Source: Spirochaetales bacterium
GTDB lineage: Bacteria > Spirochaetota > Spirochaetia > Sphaerochaetales > Sphaerochaetaceae
Direction of reading: 5' to 3'
DNA length: 36,536 nucleotides
Assembly: GCA_012729295.1 (NCBI GenBank)
Contig: JAAYDK010000142.1
Coordinates: forward strand, 1-36,536
A program made the position numbers and the translations under genes. The notes under the pieces were generated by a model that worked only from the letters and a program-made list of their open reading frames with translations, searched no databases and was not told the origin of the DNA. Shown in pieces: positions 19,197 to 26,695 of the stretch. Every line of letters starts with the position of its first letter. Within the stretch, counting starts at the first letter, position 1.

Positions 19197-19571
19197 TTAT
19201 TTGACTTCAATAACAGCGCCTGCAGCTTCGAGCTTCTCTTTGATGTTCTTTGCTTCATCTTTCGAGACAGCCTCCTTGATTGCTCCGCCAGCGGTAACCA
19301 GATCCTTAGCCTCTTTCAGGCCAAGACCGGTAATAGCGCGGACTTCTTTGATGACGGGAATCGTTTTGCCTTCCCCAACGCTCTTGAGGATTACATCAAA
19401 CTCGGTCTGTTCCTCGACCTCTTCAACAGCAGCAGCCGCTCCGGCACCGGCGGCAGCAACAGCCACGGCAGCAGTAACACCGAACTTCTCTTCCATCGCT
19501 TTAATAAGCTCGGAAATCTCCAACATCGTCATGTTCGCGATAGACTCGAGGATCTCTTCTCTAGTAGCCAT
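19197..19571 (-). CDS. rplL: 50S ribosomal protein L7/L12
   Basis: The 124-residue acidic stalk protein has the N-terminal dimerisation helices (residues 1-32), an alanine- and glycine-rich hinge (about 33-52, [18 protein letters not shown]) and the C-terminal factor-binding domain with [12 protein letters not shown]. It recruits and activates translational GTPases, including the EF-Tu encoded in the same region. It follows rplJ by 61 bp with an AAGGAG site 9 nt before the ATG. Confidence 0.98.
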   Translation of the reverse strand: MATREEILESIANMTMLEISELIKAMEEKFGVTAAVAVAAAGAGAAAAVEEVEEQTEFDVILKSVGEGKTIPVIKEVRAITGLGLKEAKDLVTAGGAIKEAVSKDEAKNIKEKLEAAGAVIEVK

Positions 19572-19632
19572 ATTATCTTCTCCTTATGATTGTGTACGGT
19601 AGTAGCAGGTCTACGTGAAGACTAATACCGTA

Positions 19633-20139
19633 TTAATTTTGATTTGCGTCGACAATAGCTTGCAACGTTCGTACGAATTTCGCCAGGGGCTCCTTCATCG
19701 TTCCCATGAGCATAGCGATTAGATCAGATCTCGAAGGAAGCTTGCTGTATGCTTCAATCTGCGTCTGGTCATATACTTTTCCAGCGATATAGGCACCTTT
19801 GACTTGCAAAGGAGCTCCTTTAGAAAAATCAAATAAAATCTTTGAAACTGCATTCGATGCGTCTTCACCCCTTACGAGAGCGATTGCGGTAGGTCCGGTT
19901 AATGACTTATCCGTTCCAGTATGATTCAGATTGTTGAGTGCGATCTTCGCGAATCTATTCTTCACGACGCGATAACCAGCTTCTTTTCCCCGTAGCTGAT
20001 TGCGAAGATTGGTGATCTGCTCAACAGTCATCCCTCTGTAATCGGTAAAGATATACGAATCGTATTGCGAGAATTCAGAGGTGATTTCCTGTACTGCATC
20101 GATTTTTTCTTGTGCTTTTCGAGCTTCAAACTTAGCCAT
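19633..20139 (-). CDS. rplJ: 50S ribosomal protein L10
   Basis: The 168-residue product contains the L10 rRNA-binding domain (about residues 15-110, with YIFTDYRGMTVEQITNLRNQLR, YRVVKNRFAKIAL and GPTAIAL) and a C-terminal helix that carries L7/L12 dimers. Only 10 bp separate it from rplA, so the long L10 leader found in many bacteria has no room in the spacer. It is followed by rplL. Confidence 0.98.
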   Translation of the reverse strand: MAKFEARKAQEKIDAVQEITSEFSQYDSYIFTDYRGMTVEQITNLRNQLRGKEAGYRVVKNRFAKIALNNLNHTGTDKSLTGPTAIALVRGEDASNAVSKILFDFSKGAPLQVKGAYIAGKVYDQTQIEAYSKLPSRSDLIAMLMGTMKEPLAKFVRTLQAIVDANQN

Positions 20140-20149
20140 TGCTCTCCTC

Positions 20150-20827
20150 CTAGTTCTCTTTCACGACGACCATGACACCAGGGCCCATGGTGGAACTGAG
20201 TGAAATACTTTTAAGATAGTCGCCTTTTGCGTCGCTGGGTTTCTTTCGCATTACTTCTGCAAGTACCGCGGTGGCGTTCTCGGAGATTTTCTCCGCTGTC
20301 ATCGAAACCTTACCGATCGCGAGGTGAACGACTCCGGTCTTGTCCGAACGAAATTCTACACGGCCTTGGCGGAGTTCTGCGATTGCCCCTTTCAAGTCGA
20401 ACGTTACCGTCTGAGTCTTCGGGTTGGGCATCAAACCCCGGCGTCCGAGAATCGGACCAAGACGGCCGACATCCTTCATCATGTCCGGTGTTGCCACCGC
20501 GATATCAAAATCGAGCCAGCCTTCCTTGATCTTCTCGATCAAGTCATTATCACCGACAAAGGTAGCTCCGGCATCGAGTGCTTCCTGGGCTTTCTCGCCC
20601 TTGGCAAACACCAAGATTCTCTTTTCTGCAGAGAATTGATGGGGAAGAACCACTGTATCGCGAACCGATTGGCTCTTCTTCAGCGAAAGGTTCAGCGAAA
20701 GCTCCACCGTCTCGTCAAATTTTGCGAAGGCAACCTTTTTCACAAGCTCGGCAGCCTCGGCAAACGAATACTGCTTGGTTTTGTCAATCTGCTTATACGC
20801 AGCAAGATATTTCTTTCCGTGCTTCAT
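20150..20827 (-). CDS. rplA: 50S ribosomal protein L1
   Basis: The 225-residue product starts [22 protein letters not shown] at 20827, 1 bp after the rplK stop; an upstream in-frame extension overlaps rplK and is rejected. It has the L1 signatures [26 protein letters not shown] and the two-domain layout. L1 builds the mobile stalk that moves E-site tRNA and is the classical repressor of the L11-L1 mRNA. A matching operator is seen before rplK (21297-21328). Confidence 0.98.
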   Translation of the reverse strand: MKHGKKYLAAYKQIDKTKQYSFAEAAELVKKVAFAKFDETVELSLNLSLKKSQSVRDTVVLPHQFSAEKRILVFAKGEKAQEALDAGATFVGDNDLIEKIKEGWLDFDIAVATPDMMKDVGRLGPILGRRGLMPNPKTQTVTFDLKGAIAELRQGRVEFRSDKTGVVHLAIGKVSMTAEKISENATAVLAEVMRKKPSDAKGDYLKSISLSSTMGPGVMVVVKEN

Positions 20828-20828
20828 A

Positions 20829-21260
20829 TTACGCCTCCACCTCGACACCCATGCTTCTCGCGGTGCCGGCGATAATCTTCTTGGCTGCTTCCAAATCGTT
20901 GGCATTGAGATCGGGCATCTTCATCTTGGCGATATCTGTCAGCTGCGTTTGGGTTAGTTTTGCCACTTTCTGATTGTGGGGAACACCCGAACCCTTGTCG
21001 ATTCCGCATGCTTTTTTGATCAGCACGGCAGCTGGTGGAGTCTTCAGGATGAACGTAAACGTTCTGTCCGCGTAGATAGTAATCACTACGGGAATGATAA
21101 GCCCAGGTTCGTAGGCCTTCGTTTTATCATTGAACTGTTGGACAAACTGCGGTGCACTAACGCCATGGGGTCCGAGTGCGGGACCTACCGGCGGTGCAGG
21201 CGTAGCCTTCTGGGCAGGACACTGCAACTTTACGATAGCAGTAACCTTTTTTTTAGCCAT
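20829..21260 (-). CDS. rplK: 50S ribosomal protein L11
   Basis: The 143-residue product has the N-terminal domain with [34 protein letters not shown] and the C-terminal rRNA-binding domain ending [17 protein letters not shown]. It forms the GTPase-associated centre with L10 and is the target of thiopeptides and part of the RelA stringent response. The start has an AAGGAG site after a 6-bp hairpin. Translation of rplA is probably coupled to it. Confidence 0.98.
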   Translation of the reverse strand: MAKKKVTAIVKLQCPAQKATPAPPVGPALGPHGVSAPQFVQQFNDKTKAYEPGLIIPVVITIYADRTFTFILKTPPAAVLIKKACGIDKGSGVPHNQKVAKLTQTQLTDIAKMKMPDLNANDLEAAKKIIAGTARSMGVEVEA

Positions 21261-21274
21261 ATTCTTCTCTCCTT

Positions 21275-21295
21275 ACGCGGATTCAAACACCGCGT
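21275..21295 (-). promoter_or_regulatory. Hairpin just upstream of the rplK ribosome binding site
   Basis: ACGCGG (21290-21295) and CCGCGT (21275-21280) form a 6-bp stem with a 9-nt loop, ending directly at the AAGGAG site of rplK. It lies immediately after the L1-operator-like element. Part of the ACC side of the operator's outer stem is only 1-2 nt away, so the two helices could stack or compete. Confidence 0.45.
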
Positions 21296-21296
21296 T

Positions 21297-21328
21297 GGTA
21301 ATAGCGCCTTCAAAAGAAGGCTCCCACC
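21297..21328 (-). promoter_or_regulatory. Probable ribosomal protein L1 operator in the rplK leader
   Basis: The transcript has GGU (outer strand), GGGA (internal loop), GCCUUC-UUUU-GAAGGC (6-bp inner stem with a UUUU loop), GCUAUU (internal loop) and ACC (outer strand). The GGUGGGAG half and the UUACC half, joined by a variable hairpin with an asymmetric internal loop, are the pattern of L1 binding sites in rplK leaders and resemble the 23S L1 site. L1 would bind here and repress rplK-rplA. A second hairpin (CTGTCT/AGACAG, 21331-21346) lies just upstream. Identity is from pattern recognition, not from a covariance search. Confidence 0.7.
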
Positions 21329-21407
21329 TCCTGTCTCCGAAGACAGTGAGGAGTGTTTTCAAAAATCAATCGAATGTCATGCGGCCAAGGCCCACACACG
21401 CGATCTT

Positions 21408-21965
21408 TTATATCTTCTCCACTTGGAGAAAATCAACCTCGACGGGAGTGGAACGACCGAAAATACCAACAAGAACCCTCAACTTACCCTTCTCAAGGTT
21501 AACTTCTTCGATCGTACCGGTGAAGGTCTCAAACGGACCTTCGATAATTTTAACCTGCTCGCCTGCACTAAAGGTCTGCTTCGGACGGAGTGTTTTGTCA
21601 GTCTTGATCTCACCCGTCTTCTGCAATATTCCTTTGAGCTCGTCGCTGGTCAGCGGTGTCGGCTTTTTACCGTCAAGCGATCCTACGAATCCGGTGACAC
21701 CCTGAATCCGCTTGATTTGCGAGCAAAACATCTCCCACTGATATTCTGGCAAATCCATCTCGACCAGAATATAACTTGGGAGAATTTTCCGCTTGACCGT
21801 TTTTTTTACGCCGTCTTTAACTTCAACAACTTCTTCGGTAGGCACCTTGATATCGGAAACGACTTCAGCAAAGTGATGATCGCTCTCCATTATCTTGCGG
21901 ATTGTCTTTTCAATCTTATTTTCATACCCCGAATAGGTGTGAACTACATACCAGCCTTTCGCCAT
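21408..21965 (-). CDS. nusG: Transcription termination/antitermination factor NusG
   Basis: The 185-residue product starts MAKGWYVVHTYSGYENKIEKTI, the NGN domain (about residues 4-120, with PSYILVEMDL and VTGFVG), and ends with the KOW domain (about 130-185, with EGPFETFTGTIEEVNLEKGKLRVLVGIFGR). It binds RNA polymerase, whose beta and beta' subunits are encoded downstream, and links it to Rho or to S10. The linker has a short charged insert (VVEVKDGVKKTVKRKI, about residues 46-61). It follows secE by 8 bp. Confidence 0.98.
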   Translation of the reverse strand: MAKGWYVVHTYSGYENKIEKTIRKIMESDHHFAEVVSDIKVPTEEVVEVKDGVKKTVKRKILPSYILVEMDLPEYQWEMFCSQIKRIQGVTGFVGSLDGKKPTPLTSDELKGILQKTGEIKTDKTLRPKQTFSAGEQVKIIEGPFETFTGTIEEVNLEKGKLRVLVGIFGRSTPVEVDFLQVEKI

Positions 21966-21973
21966 CTTCTCTC

Positions 21974-22153
21974 CTAGAATAATAGATTGACACCCTGGAC
22001 AAGCAGGAAGTCAACCAATCCGAGGATGAGCGCGATAACCACGGTAGAAATCATGACGACTTTCGTCGAGGCAATCACTTCATCGCGGCTAGGCCATACG
22101 ACTTTTTTCAACTCGTGATGCGATTCTTTAAAATATCGAATCAACTTGTTCAT
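21974..22153 (-). CDS. secE: Preprotein translocase subunit SecE
   Basis: The 59-residue product has one transmembrane helix (about residues 31-55) after an amphipathic region with HHELKKVVWPSRDEVIASTKVV, the SecE signature. It clamps SecY in the inner membrane. GTG (22156) and ATG (22153) are adjacent; the ATG is preferred because GGGAG lies 7 nt upstream of it and only 4 nt from the GTG. It lies between tRNA-Trp and nusG. Confidence 0.96.
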   Translation of the reverse strand: MNKLIRYFKESHHELKKVVWPSRDEVIASTKVVMISTVVIALILGLVDFLLVQGVNLLF

Positions 22154-22183
22154 CACAAAACTCCCTTTTTTCCAAGCATCGAA

Positions 22184-22256
22184 CAGGCCAGGTAGGACTC
22201 GAACCTACAACATCTGGTTTTGGAGACCAGCGCTCTGCCATTGGAGCTACTGACCT
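22184..22256 (-). tRNA. trpT: tRNA-Trp (anticodon CCA)
   Basis: The 73-nt cloverleaf has acceptor stem AGGTCAG/CTGGCCT, D arm TAGCTCCAATGGCAGAGC, anticodon stem CTGGT/ACCAG with loop CTCCAAA (anticodon CCA), T arm GTAGG-TTCGAGT-CCTAC and discriminator G. The CCA tail is not encoded. It lies between rpmG and secE, a position known from several bacterial phyla, and must be cut out of the operon transcript. Confidence 0.97.
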
Positions 22257-22275
22257 GTACGATACTCGAACGTGT

Positions 22276-22458
22276 CTATTTGATTTTCGTCTCGCGATGA
22301 AGCGTGTGTTTGTGCTCAAACGGACAATACTTATTCAACTCGAGCTTCCCCGGAGTGTTACGACGGTTCTTCTCGGTAGTATAATTCTTCTGCTTACACT
22401 CTGTGCACTGCAATGCGATCTTTTCAACTGGACCTTTCTTCTTACTGCTGCTGGCCAT
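22276..22458 (-). CDS. rpmG: 50S ribosomal protein L33
   Basis: The 60-residue product starts [21 protein letters not shown] at 22458, with a GAGGAG site 9 nt upstream; 15 further in-frame codons upstream overlap the spacer and are rejected. L33 contacts the E-site tRNA. Zinc-type L33 has two CxxC pairs; here Cys18/Cys21 and Cys45 are present but the fourth position is Glu48, followed by His49 (CPFEHKH). It may bind zinc with a changed ligand or have partly lost the site. It lies between the two tRNA genes. Confidence 0.95.
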   Translation of the reverse strand: MASSSKKKGPVEKIALQCTECKQKNYTTEKNRRNTPGKLELNKYCPFEHKHTLHRETKIK

Positions 22459-22475
22459 GTTTAGACTCTCCTCAT

Positions 22476-22489
22476 GTGGATTGCTCCAC
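22476..22489 (-). promoter_or_regulatory. GNRA-capped hairpin before the rpmG ribosome binding site
   Basis: GTGGA-GCAA-TCCAC in the transcript is a 5-bp stem with a GCAA tetraloop, ending 2 nt before the GAGGAG site of rpmG. A second small stem (GTGC/GCAC) lies just upstream. Between the tRNA-Thr 3' end and rpmG these may mark the processed 5' end of the mRNA after RNase action. Confidence 0.4.
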
Positions 22490-22513
22490 GTGCTTTTCGG
22501 CACCAGATAAACA

Positions 22514-22586
22514 AGCCCTCGATCGGATTTGAACCGATGACCCCCACCTTACCATGGTGGTGCTCTACCGACTGAGCTACAAGGGC
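22514..22586 (-). tRNA. thrT: tRNA-Thr (anticodon GGT)
   Basis: The 73-nt cloverleaf has acceptor stem GCCCTTG/CGAGGGC, D arm TAGCTCAGTCGGTAGAGC, anticodon stem CCACC/GGTGG with loop ATGGTAA (anticodon GGT), T arm ATCGG-TTCAAAT-CCGAT and discriminator T. The CCA tail is not encoded. It is the first gene of unit 1, directly after a T8 tract. Confidence 0.97.
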
Positions 22587-22633
22587 AAAAAAAACAACGA
22601 CCGGACACACCGAAACACCCGTGTCTTCGGTCG
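22587..22633 (-). terminator. Terminator-like hairpin with T8 tract between promoter and tRNA-Thr
   Basis: CGACCG (22628-22633) pairs with CGGTCG (22598-22603). Inside it GACAC (22621-22625) pairs with GTGTC (22604-22608) after an AA bulge, leaving a 12-nt loop. TTG and then eight T residues (22587-22594) follow, and tRNA-Thr begins at the next base. An alternative local helix, CCGAA/TTCGG with an ACA/TGT extension, uses part of the same strand and would break the terminator. This is the layout of an attenuator, but the T8 tract could also be only a processing feature. Confidence 0.55.
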
Positions 22634-22643
22634 AGCAGAAGTC

Positions 22644-22672
22644 AAAGTAGCAAATCGACACTGTTTTGTCAA
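22644..22672 (-). promoter_or_regulatory. Promoter of the tRNA-Thr to rpsG unit
   Basis: A perfect TTGACA (22667-22672) lies 17 bp from TACTTT (22644-22649), and TG precedes the -10 box as in extended -10 promoters. Transcription would start near 22636, only about 50 nt before tRNA-Thr. The -10 box is weak by itself (3 of 6). Confidence 0.65.
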
Positions 22673-22714
22673 TATAGGTTATAGTTATTGCGTTAACCTT
22701 TGTTTATCGCGAGG

Positions 22715-22744
22715 TTGCATCGTTTAACTCTTTCGTAATACTAT
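22715..22744 (+). promoter_or_regulatory. Possible promoter of glgP
   Basis: TTGCAT (22715-22720) and TACTAT (22739-22744) are spaced by 18 bp, each with 4 of 6 consensus bases. The site lies 47 bp before the glgP start and faces away from the tRNA-Thr promoter. The match is moderate. Confidence 0.35.
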
Positions 22745-22791
22745 TCGACCGGATCATACGTTACATTTTGTCGACGTATCAAGAGGAGCAT

Positions 22792-25299
22792 ATGGAGAAC
22801 CATTCATCACATACCCGTTTTTCCCCGTCAAGTGAAGCGATCAAGATAGATTTTGCCGAACATCTGAAGTATTCGCTTGATGCAGACGAAGTACACGGCA
22901 CCGAACATACACGGTTTACCGCTTTAGCATATACCATCAGAGATCGAATCATCCACCAATGGCACCAAAGCCGTTTTGTTCAACGACAAGCCGATACAAA
23001 GCGCGTATACTATCTTTCTCTAGAATTCCTGATGGGCCGCGCAATGACGAACAATGTTGCTAATTTAGGATTGGAACGCGAAGTACGGGAGGCTCTTTCA
23101 TCACTTGGATACGCGTATGAGGAAATCATTGAAGTCGAACCCGACGCCGGTCTCGGCAATGGTGGGCTCGGCCGTCTCGCGGCTTGCTTTCTCGATTCGA
23201 TGGCTACTTTAGACATTCCAGCCTACGGCTACGGCATCCGCTACAATTACGGAATTTTTAGACAACACCTTCGAAACGGATGGCAATCGGAACAACCGGA
23301 CAACTGGTTAAGGTACGGCAATCCTTGGGAAATCCAGAGAGACGATCTGCGTTTTACCGTTAACTTCGGCGGGGAAGTCAACGTATTCCGCCAGCACGGT
23401 AAGGACGTTTTTAAGTGGACCGGTGCGGAACAGGTACTTGGAACCGCATACGATATGCCGATAGTCGGGTATGGAGGTACCACGGTTAATACGTTACGAC
23501 TTTGGAGTGCGAAAGCTACTGAAGAGTTCAATTTTCAAGAATTCAACGAAGGTGATTACGTCGAAGCCGTCCGTTCCCGTATCTTGGCTGAGAATCTGAG
23601 CCAAGTTCTTTACCCGAATGACACGCTTTATATGGGCAAGGAACTCAGGTTAAAGCAACAGTACTTCTTCGTTGCCTGCTCGTTGGCAGATATCGTACGA
23701 CGCTTCAAGCGCCAGAATGCGCCGTGGTCCAAATTTCCTTCTGCTGCGGCGATTCAGCTTAACGACACGCATCCTTCGCTCGCGATTCCGGAACTTATGC
23801 GCATTCTAGTCGACGAAGAAGACCTCGAATGGGACGAGGCATGGAATATCACCATCAATACCATGGGTTATACAAACCATACCCTCATGCCCGAAGCATT
23901 GGAAAAATGGCCGGTTCCCATGCTCAGTTCAATTCTTCCGCGACATATGCAGATTATTTATGAAATAAATCATCGATTTCTGCAAAAAGCGGTTTCGTTT
24001 TTCCCGCTTCAGCCGGAGGCACTTAGAAAGCTCAGCATAATCGAAGAAAGTAATCCGAAACAGGTCAGAATGGCAAATCTCTCGATTATCGGAACCCATT
24101 CGACCAATGGAGTTGCAGCTTTGCATTCAAGATTACTGAAAGAACGAATGTTCCCCGAATTCGCAACTGTTTTTCCACAAAAATTCAACAATAAGACAAA
24201 CGGAATTACTCAGCGAAGGTGGCTTTTGAACGCCAACTTCCCACTTGCCGAGAAAATTACATCGGCAATCGGCGATGCTTGGATTACCGATTATCAGCGA
24301 ATCGCAGATTTGGAGCCATTTTCCGAAGACAGCGCATTCCGTAAAGAATTTATCGCTATCAAGCGTAAGGCAAAAGTGGAAGCCCAGTCGTTCATCAGAC
24401 AAGACTGCGGGATACAGCTAAATCCCGATACCCTGTTCGATACGCAAGTAAAGCGAATCCACGAGTATAAACGACAGTTACTCAATGCTCTTCACATCGT
24501 CATGCTTTATCAGAGATTGAAGGAAGGAAAACTGCAGGATTTCCCCCCCACAACATTCCTATTTGGAGGAAAAGCCGCTCCCGGGTACGTGAATGCAAAG
24601 CTCATCATAAAATTTATCAATAATATTGCAAAAGTTATCAATAGCGATCCTGCTGCAAAAGATTTGCTTCAAGTCCATTTTCTTCCCGACTATCGTGTGA
24701 CGATGGCTGAAAAGCTGATTGCCGCTACAGACTTATCGGAACAGATTTCGACTGCCGGATTTGAGGCCTCGGGTACGGGTAATATGAAATTCATGTGCAA
24801 TGGGGCCCTCACCATCGGTACGATGGACGGGGCTACCATCGAAATGGCCGAAGAAGCCGGTGAAGAAAACATGTTTATCTTCGGCCACAAGGCAGAGGAA
24901 ATCGAAGCGATGCGGCCATCGTATGATCCATATGATTGGGTATTGCGCGATCATGCAATCAAAAACGCCGTAGACTTGATATTCTCCGGATTCTTTAATG
25001 TTTCGGAACCACATATTTTTGAACCGCTCAGACAAGCTTTGTTCGATCAGGGTGACCGATACTTTCATTTTGCAGATTTGAGATCGTATGCCGACATGCA
25101 TGATCAAGCATCCTTCTTATACTACAACAACATCGACGAATGGGCACGAAAGGCAATCGTCAACATCGCACGCTCAGGCAAATTCAGTTCGGACCGGACA
25201 ATTTTGGAGTATGCAACGGGGATTTGGCATGTAAAGCGCTGCCCGATTGAAAAAGACCAATCGGCTCATTCAACAATGCGAACTGCAAGAAAGAGGTAG
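22792..25299 (+). CDS. glgP: Glycogen/maltodextrin phosphorylase
   Basis: The 835-residue product is a GT35 phosphorylase that releases glucose-1-phosphate from alpha-1,4-glucans using pyridoxal phosphate. The PLP-binding lysine is in EASGTGNMKFMCNGA (Lys666). The phosphate-site motif KRIHEYKRQLLN, the N-terminal YYLSLEFLMGR and GLGNGGLGRLAACFLDS are also present. The ATG at 22792 is chosen for its AGAGGAG site; a TTG 24 nt upstream is less likely. No regulatory N-terminal extension is seen, as usual for bacterial enzymes. It is a single-gene unit ending in a strong terminator, divergent from the ribosomal unit. Confidence 0.97.
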   Translation: MENHSSHTRFSPSSEAIKIDFAEHLKYSLDADEVHGTEHTRFTALAYTIRDRIIHQWHQSRFVQRQADTKRVYYLSLEFLMGRAMTNNVANLGLEREVREALSSLGYAYEEIIEVEPDAGLGNGGLGRLAACFLDSMATLDIPAYGYGIRYNYGIFRQHLRNGWQSEQPDNWLRYGNPWEIQRDDLRFTVNFGGEVNVFRQHGKDVFKWTGAEQVLGTAYDMPIVGYGGTTVNTLRLWSAKATEEFNFQEFNEGDYVEAVRSRILAENLSQVLYPNDTLYMGKELRLKQQYFFVACSLADIVRRFKRQNAPWSKFPSAAAIQLNDTHPSLAIPELMRILVDEEDLEWDEAWNITINTMGYTNHTLMPEALEKWPVPMLSSILPRHMQIIYEINHRFLQKAVSFFPLQPEALRKLSIIEESNPKQVRMANLSIIGTHSTNGVAALHSRLLKERMFPEFATVFPQKFNNKTNGITQRRWLLNANFPLAEKITSAIGDAWITDYQRIADLEPFSEDSAFRKEFIAIKRKAKVEAQSFIRQDCGIQLNPDTLFDTQVKRIHEYKRQLLNALHIVMLYQRLKEGKLQDFPPTTFLFGGKAAPGYVNAKLIIKFINNIAKVINSDPAAKDLLQVHFLPDYRVTMAEKLIAATDLSEQISTAGFEASGTGNMKFMCNGALTIGTMDGATIEMAEEAGEENMFIFGHKAEEIEAMRPSYDPYDWVLRDHAIKNAVDLIFSGFFNVSEPHIFEPLRQALFDQGDRYFHFADLRSYADMHDQASFLYYNNIDEWARKAIVNIARSGKFSSDRTILEYATGIWHVKRCPIEKDQSAHSTMRTARKR

Positions 25300-25303
25300 C
25301 AGT

Positions 25304-25331
25304 AAAAACGTCGTCGAGAGACGGCGTTTTT
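25304..25331. terminator. Bidirectional terminator between glgP and the DUF554 gene
   Basis: AAAAACGTCGTC-GAGA-GACGGCGTTTTT is a 12-bp stem (one G-U pair) with a GAGA loop, flanked by A5 and T5. It starts 5 bp after the glgP stop and ends 2 bp before the stop of the convergent gene, so it serves both strands. Confidence 0.93.
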
Positions 25332-25333
25332 GC

Positions 25334-26047
25334 TTATGGAAGGAATTGGGACAACCATGAACCGAATTTTGAAAATACAGGGGCAAAAAGAAGAGCGGGT
25401 AAAAAATTGGCCGTTTTAAATTCCTTTACCTTAAGTAAGGATAAACCGATCATCAACAGCAGTATTCCGCCAGCGGCGGTTAGCTCGGCAAGGCCTGCTT
25501 CGCCGAGCAACGGCGAAATCCAAGAACCTGCCAGAGTGAAGAAGCCTTGATAGACGAGTATGACAATAGCAGATCCGAATACCCCGGGACCGTATGCAGC
25601 GGCAAATATGATCGCCATGCATCCGTCCATCACCGATTTAATGAGTATGAGATCATACTCGCCCTTCGTCCCTGCAGCAATCGAACCGACAATAGACATT
25701 GCTCCAGAACAAAATAATATTGAAGAGTTTAGAAATCCTCTTGCGAACATCGAACCAGATTCAGGTGTGATGGATTCTGTCCGTTTGCGTTCAAACAGCG
25801 AACCGAGTTTGAGAATAGCCTCTTCGATGCCAATCAGATAGCCGAGCAATCCTCCGGCGACGATTGAGAAAATCAATACGAGATAACTTTTAGTTTGCAA
25901 AGCCATCTGAATTCCGATGACAATCGTCACCAGACCCGATGCGGTAAAAACGACCTGCTTGAACTGATCTTTGAGTTTTGCTCCGATTAATAATCCGAGC
26001 GTTGTTCCAATCAGTACCGCTATGCTGTTTATATACGTGGCAATCAT
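25334..26047 (-). CDS. DUF554 family membrane protein
   Basis: The 237-residue product is very hydrophobic, with about six or seven transmembrane helices. It has the DUF554 hallmarks NSIAVLIGTTLGLLIG near the start, FCSGAMSIVGSIAAGTKGEYDLILIKSVMDG in the middle and GPGVFGSAIVILVYQGFFTLAG. The family (B. subtilis YdfK-like) has no firmly known function; a transporter role is only a guess. The ATG at 26047 has no ribosome binding site, and the best promoter predicts a start of transcription at or next to the ATG, which suggests a leaderless mRNA. It is convergent with glgP. Confidence 0.88.
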   Translation of the reverse strand: MIATYINSIAVLIGTTLGLLIGAKLKDQFKQVVFTASGLVTIVIGIQMALQTKSYLVLIFSIVAGGLLGYLIGIEEAILKLGSLFERKRTESITPESGSMFARGFLNSSILFCSGAMSIVGSIAAGTKGEYDLILIKSVMDGCMAIIFAAAYGPGVFGSAIVILVYQGFFTLAGSWISPLLGEAGLAELTAAGGILLLMIGLSLLKVKEFKTANFLPALLFAPVFSKFGSWLSQFLP

Positions 26048-26054
26048 GACAGCG

Positions 26055-26084
26055 AGTATAATCGCATTGCCAGCATTATTTCAA
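26055..26084. promoter_or_regulatory. Overlapping divergent promoters (DUF554 gene and nucleotidyltransferase gene)
   Basis: On the minus strand TTGAAA (26079-26084) is 18 bp from TATACT (26055-26060, 5 of 6). On the plus strand a perfect TATAAT (26057-26062) overlaps the same bases, but no good -35 box lies at the right distance. The two -10 boxes share four base pairs, so the polymerases should compete. The minus-strand promoter predicts transcription starting at about 26047-26048. Confidence 0.55.
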
Positions 26085-26104
26085 TCATGGTACTCTTGCG
26101 GTAT

Positions 26105-26695
26105 ATGGAATGTATCATTTTAGCTGCCGGATTGGCTAACCGAATGTCGAATCAGGTCAAGCTACTGTTGCCTTATGAGGGAAAGCCGCTAATCGTTCAT
26201 GCGGTGCGTGCTGCCCTCGACGCAGTAGACCGAGTTGTGGTCGTTACCGGCTTTCACGCCGAAGCAGTAGTCGAAGCGCTTCGCACACTGCTGTCGCAAC
26301 ACCTTAGCATTGTCTATAACGAACAATTTCACTTAGGTCAATTTGCTTCCACTCAGGTGGGAGTTCGTGAGATTTCTCCTGATACCGATTTTTTTATCTC
26401 GATGGCCGACCTACCGCTGATCCGTTCCGACCATTATCGGCTATTGATTCCAATGCTCGAGACACACGACGCGATACGTCCGTATGTCGGTCTTACACCG
26501 GGTCATCCGGTATTGCATCATCGTCGTCTGAGAGAAGAGATTCTTCGTCTGCCATCCTCATCGAGCATGAATACGTTCCTGAATCAAAAGGATGTAATCC
26601 GATACGATGCCGATGATCCTGCATGGATCACCGACATCGATACCAAAGAAGATTACCTGCATATCATCGGTCCGATCTCGCCTTCCGTGACATGA
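26105..26695 (+). CDS. MocA/MobA-like nucleotidyltransferase
   Basis: The 196-residue product has the NTP-transferase fold of molybdenum cofactor cytidylyl- and guanylyltransferases: [14 protein letters not shown]...[12 protein letters not shown] (nucleotide loop), [11 protein letters not shown], a metal-binding [22 protein letters not shown] and DIDTKEDY. The pattern is closer to MocA, which adds CMP to molybdopterin, but no molybdoenzyme gene is nearby, so the substrate is uncertain. The ATG at 26105 suits the family; another ATG at 26087 is in frame, and neither has a clear ribosome binding site. The last 32 bp overlap the end of clpB. Confidence 0.85.
   Translation: MECIILAAGLANRMSNQVKLLLPYEGKPLIVHAVRAALDAVDRVVVVTGFHAEAVVEALRTLLSQHLSIVYNEQFHLGQFASTQVGVREISPDTDFFISMADLPLIRSDHYRLLIPMLETHDAIRPYVGLTPGHPVLHHRRLREEILRLPSSSSMNTFLNQKDVIRYDADDPAWITDIDTKEDYLHIIGPISPSVT

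Noticed and set aside
20976-21977. 333-codon plus-strand open frame opposite rplK and nusG
   Set aside because: It spans two real genes and the L1 operator, without motifs or start signals.
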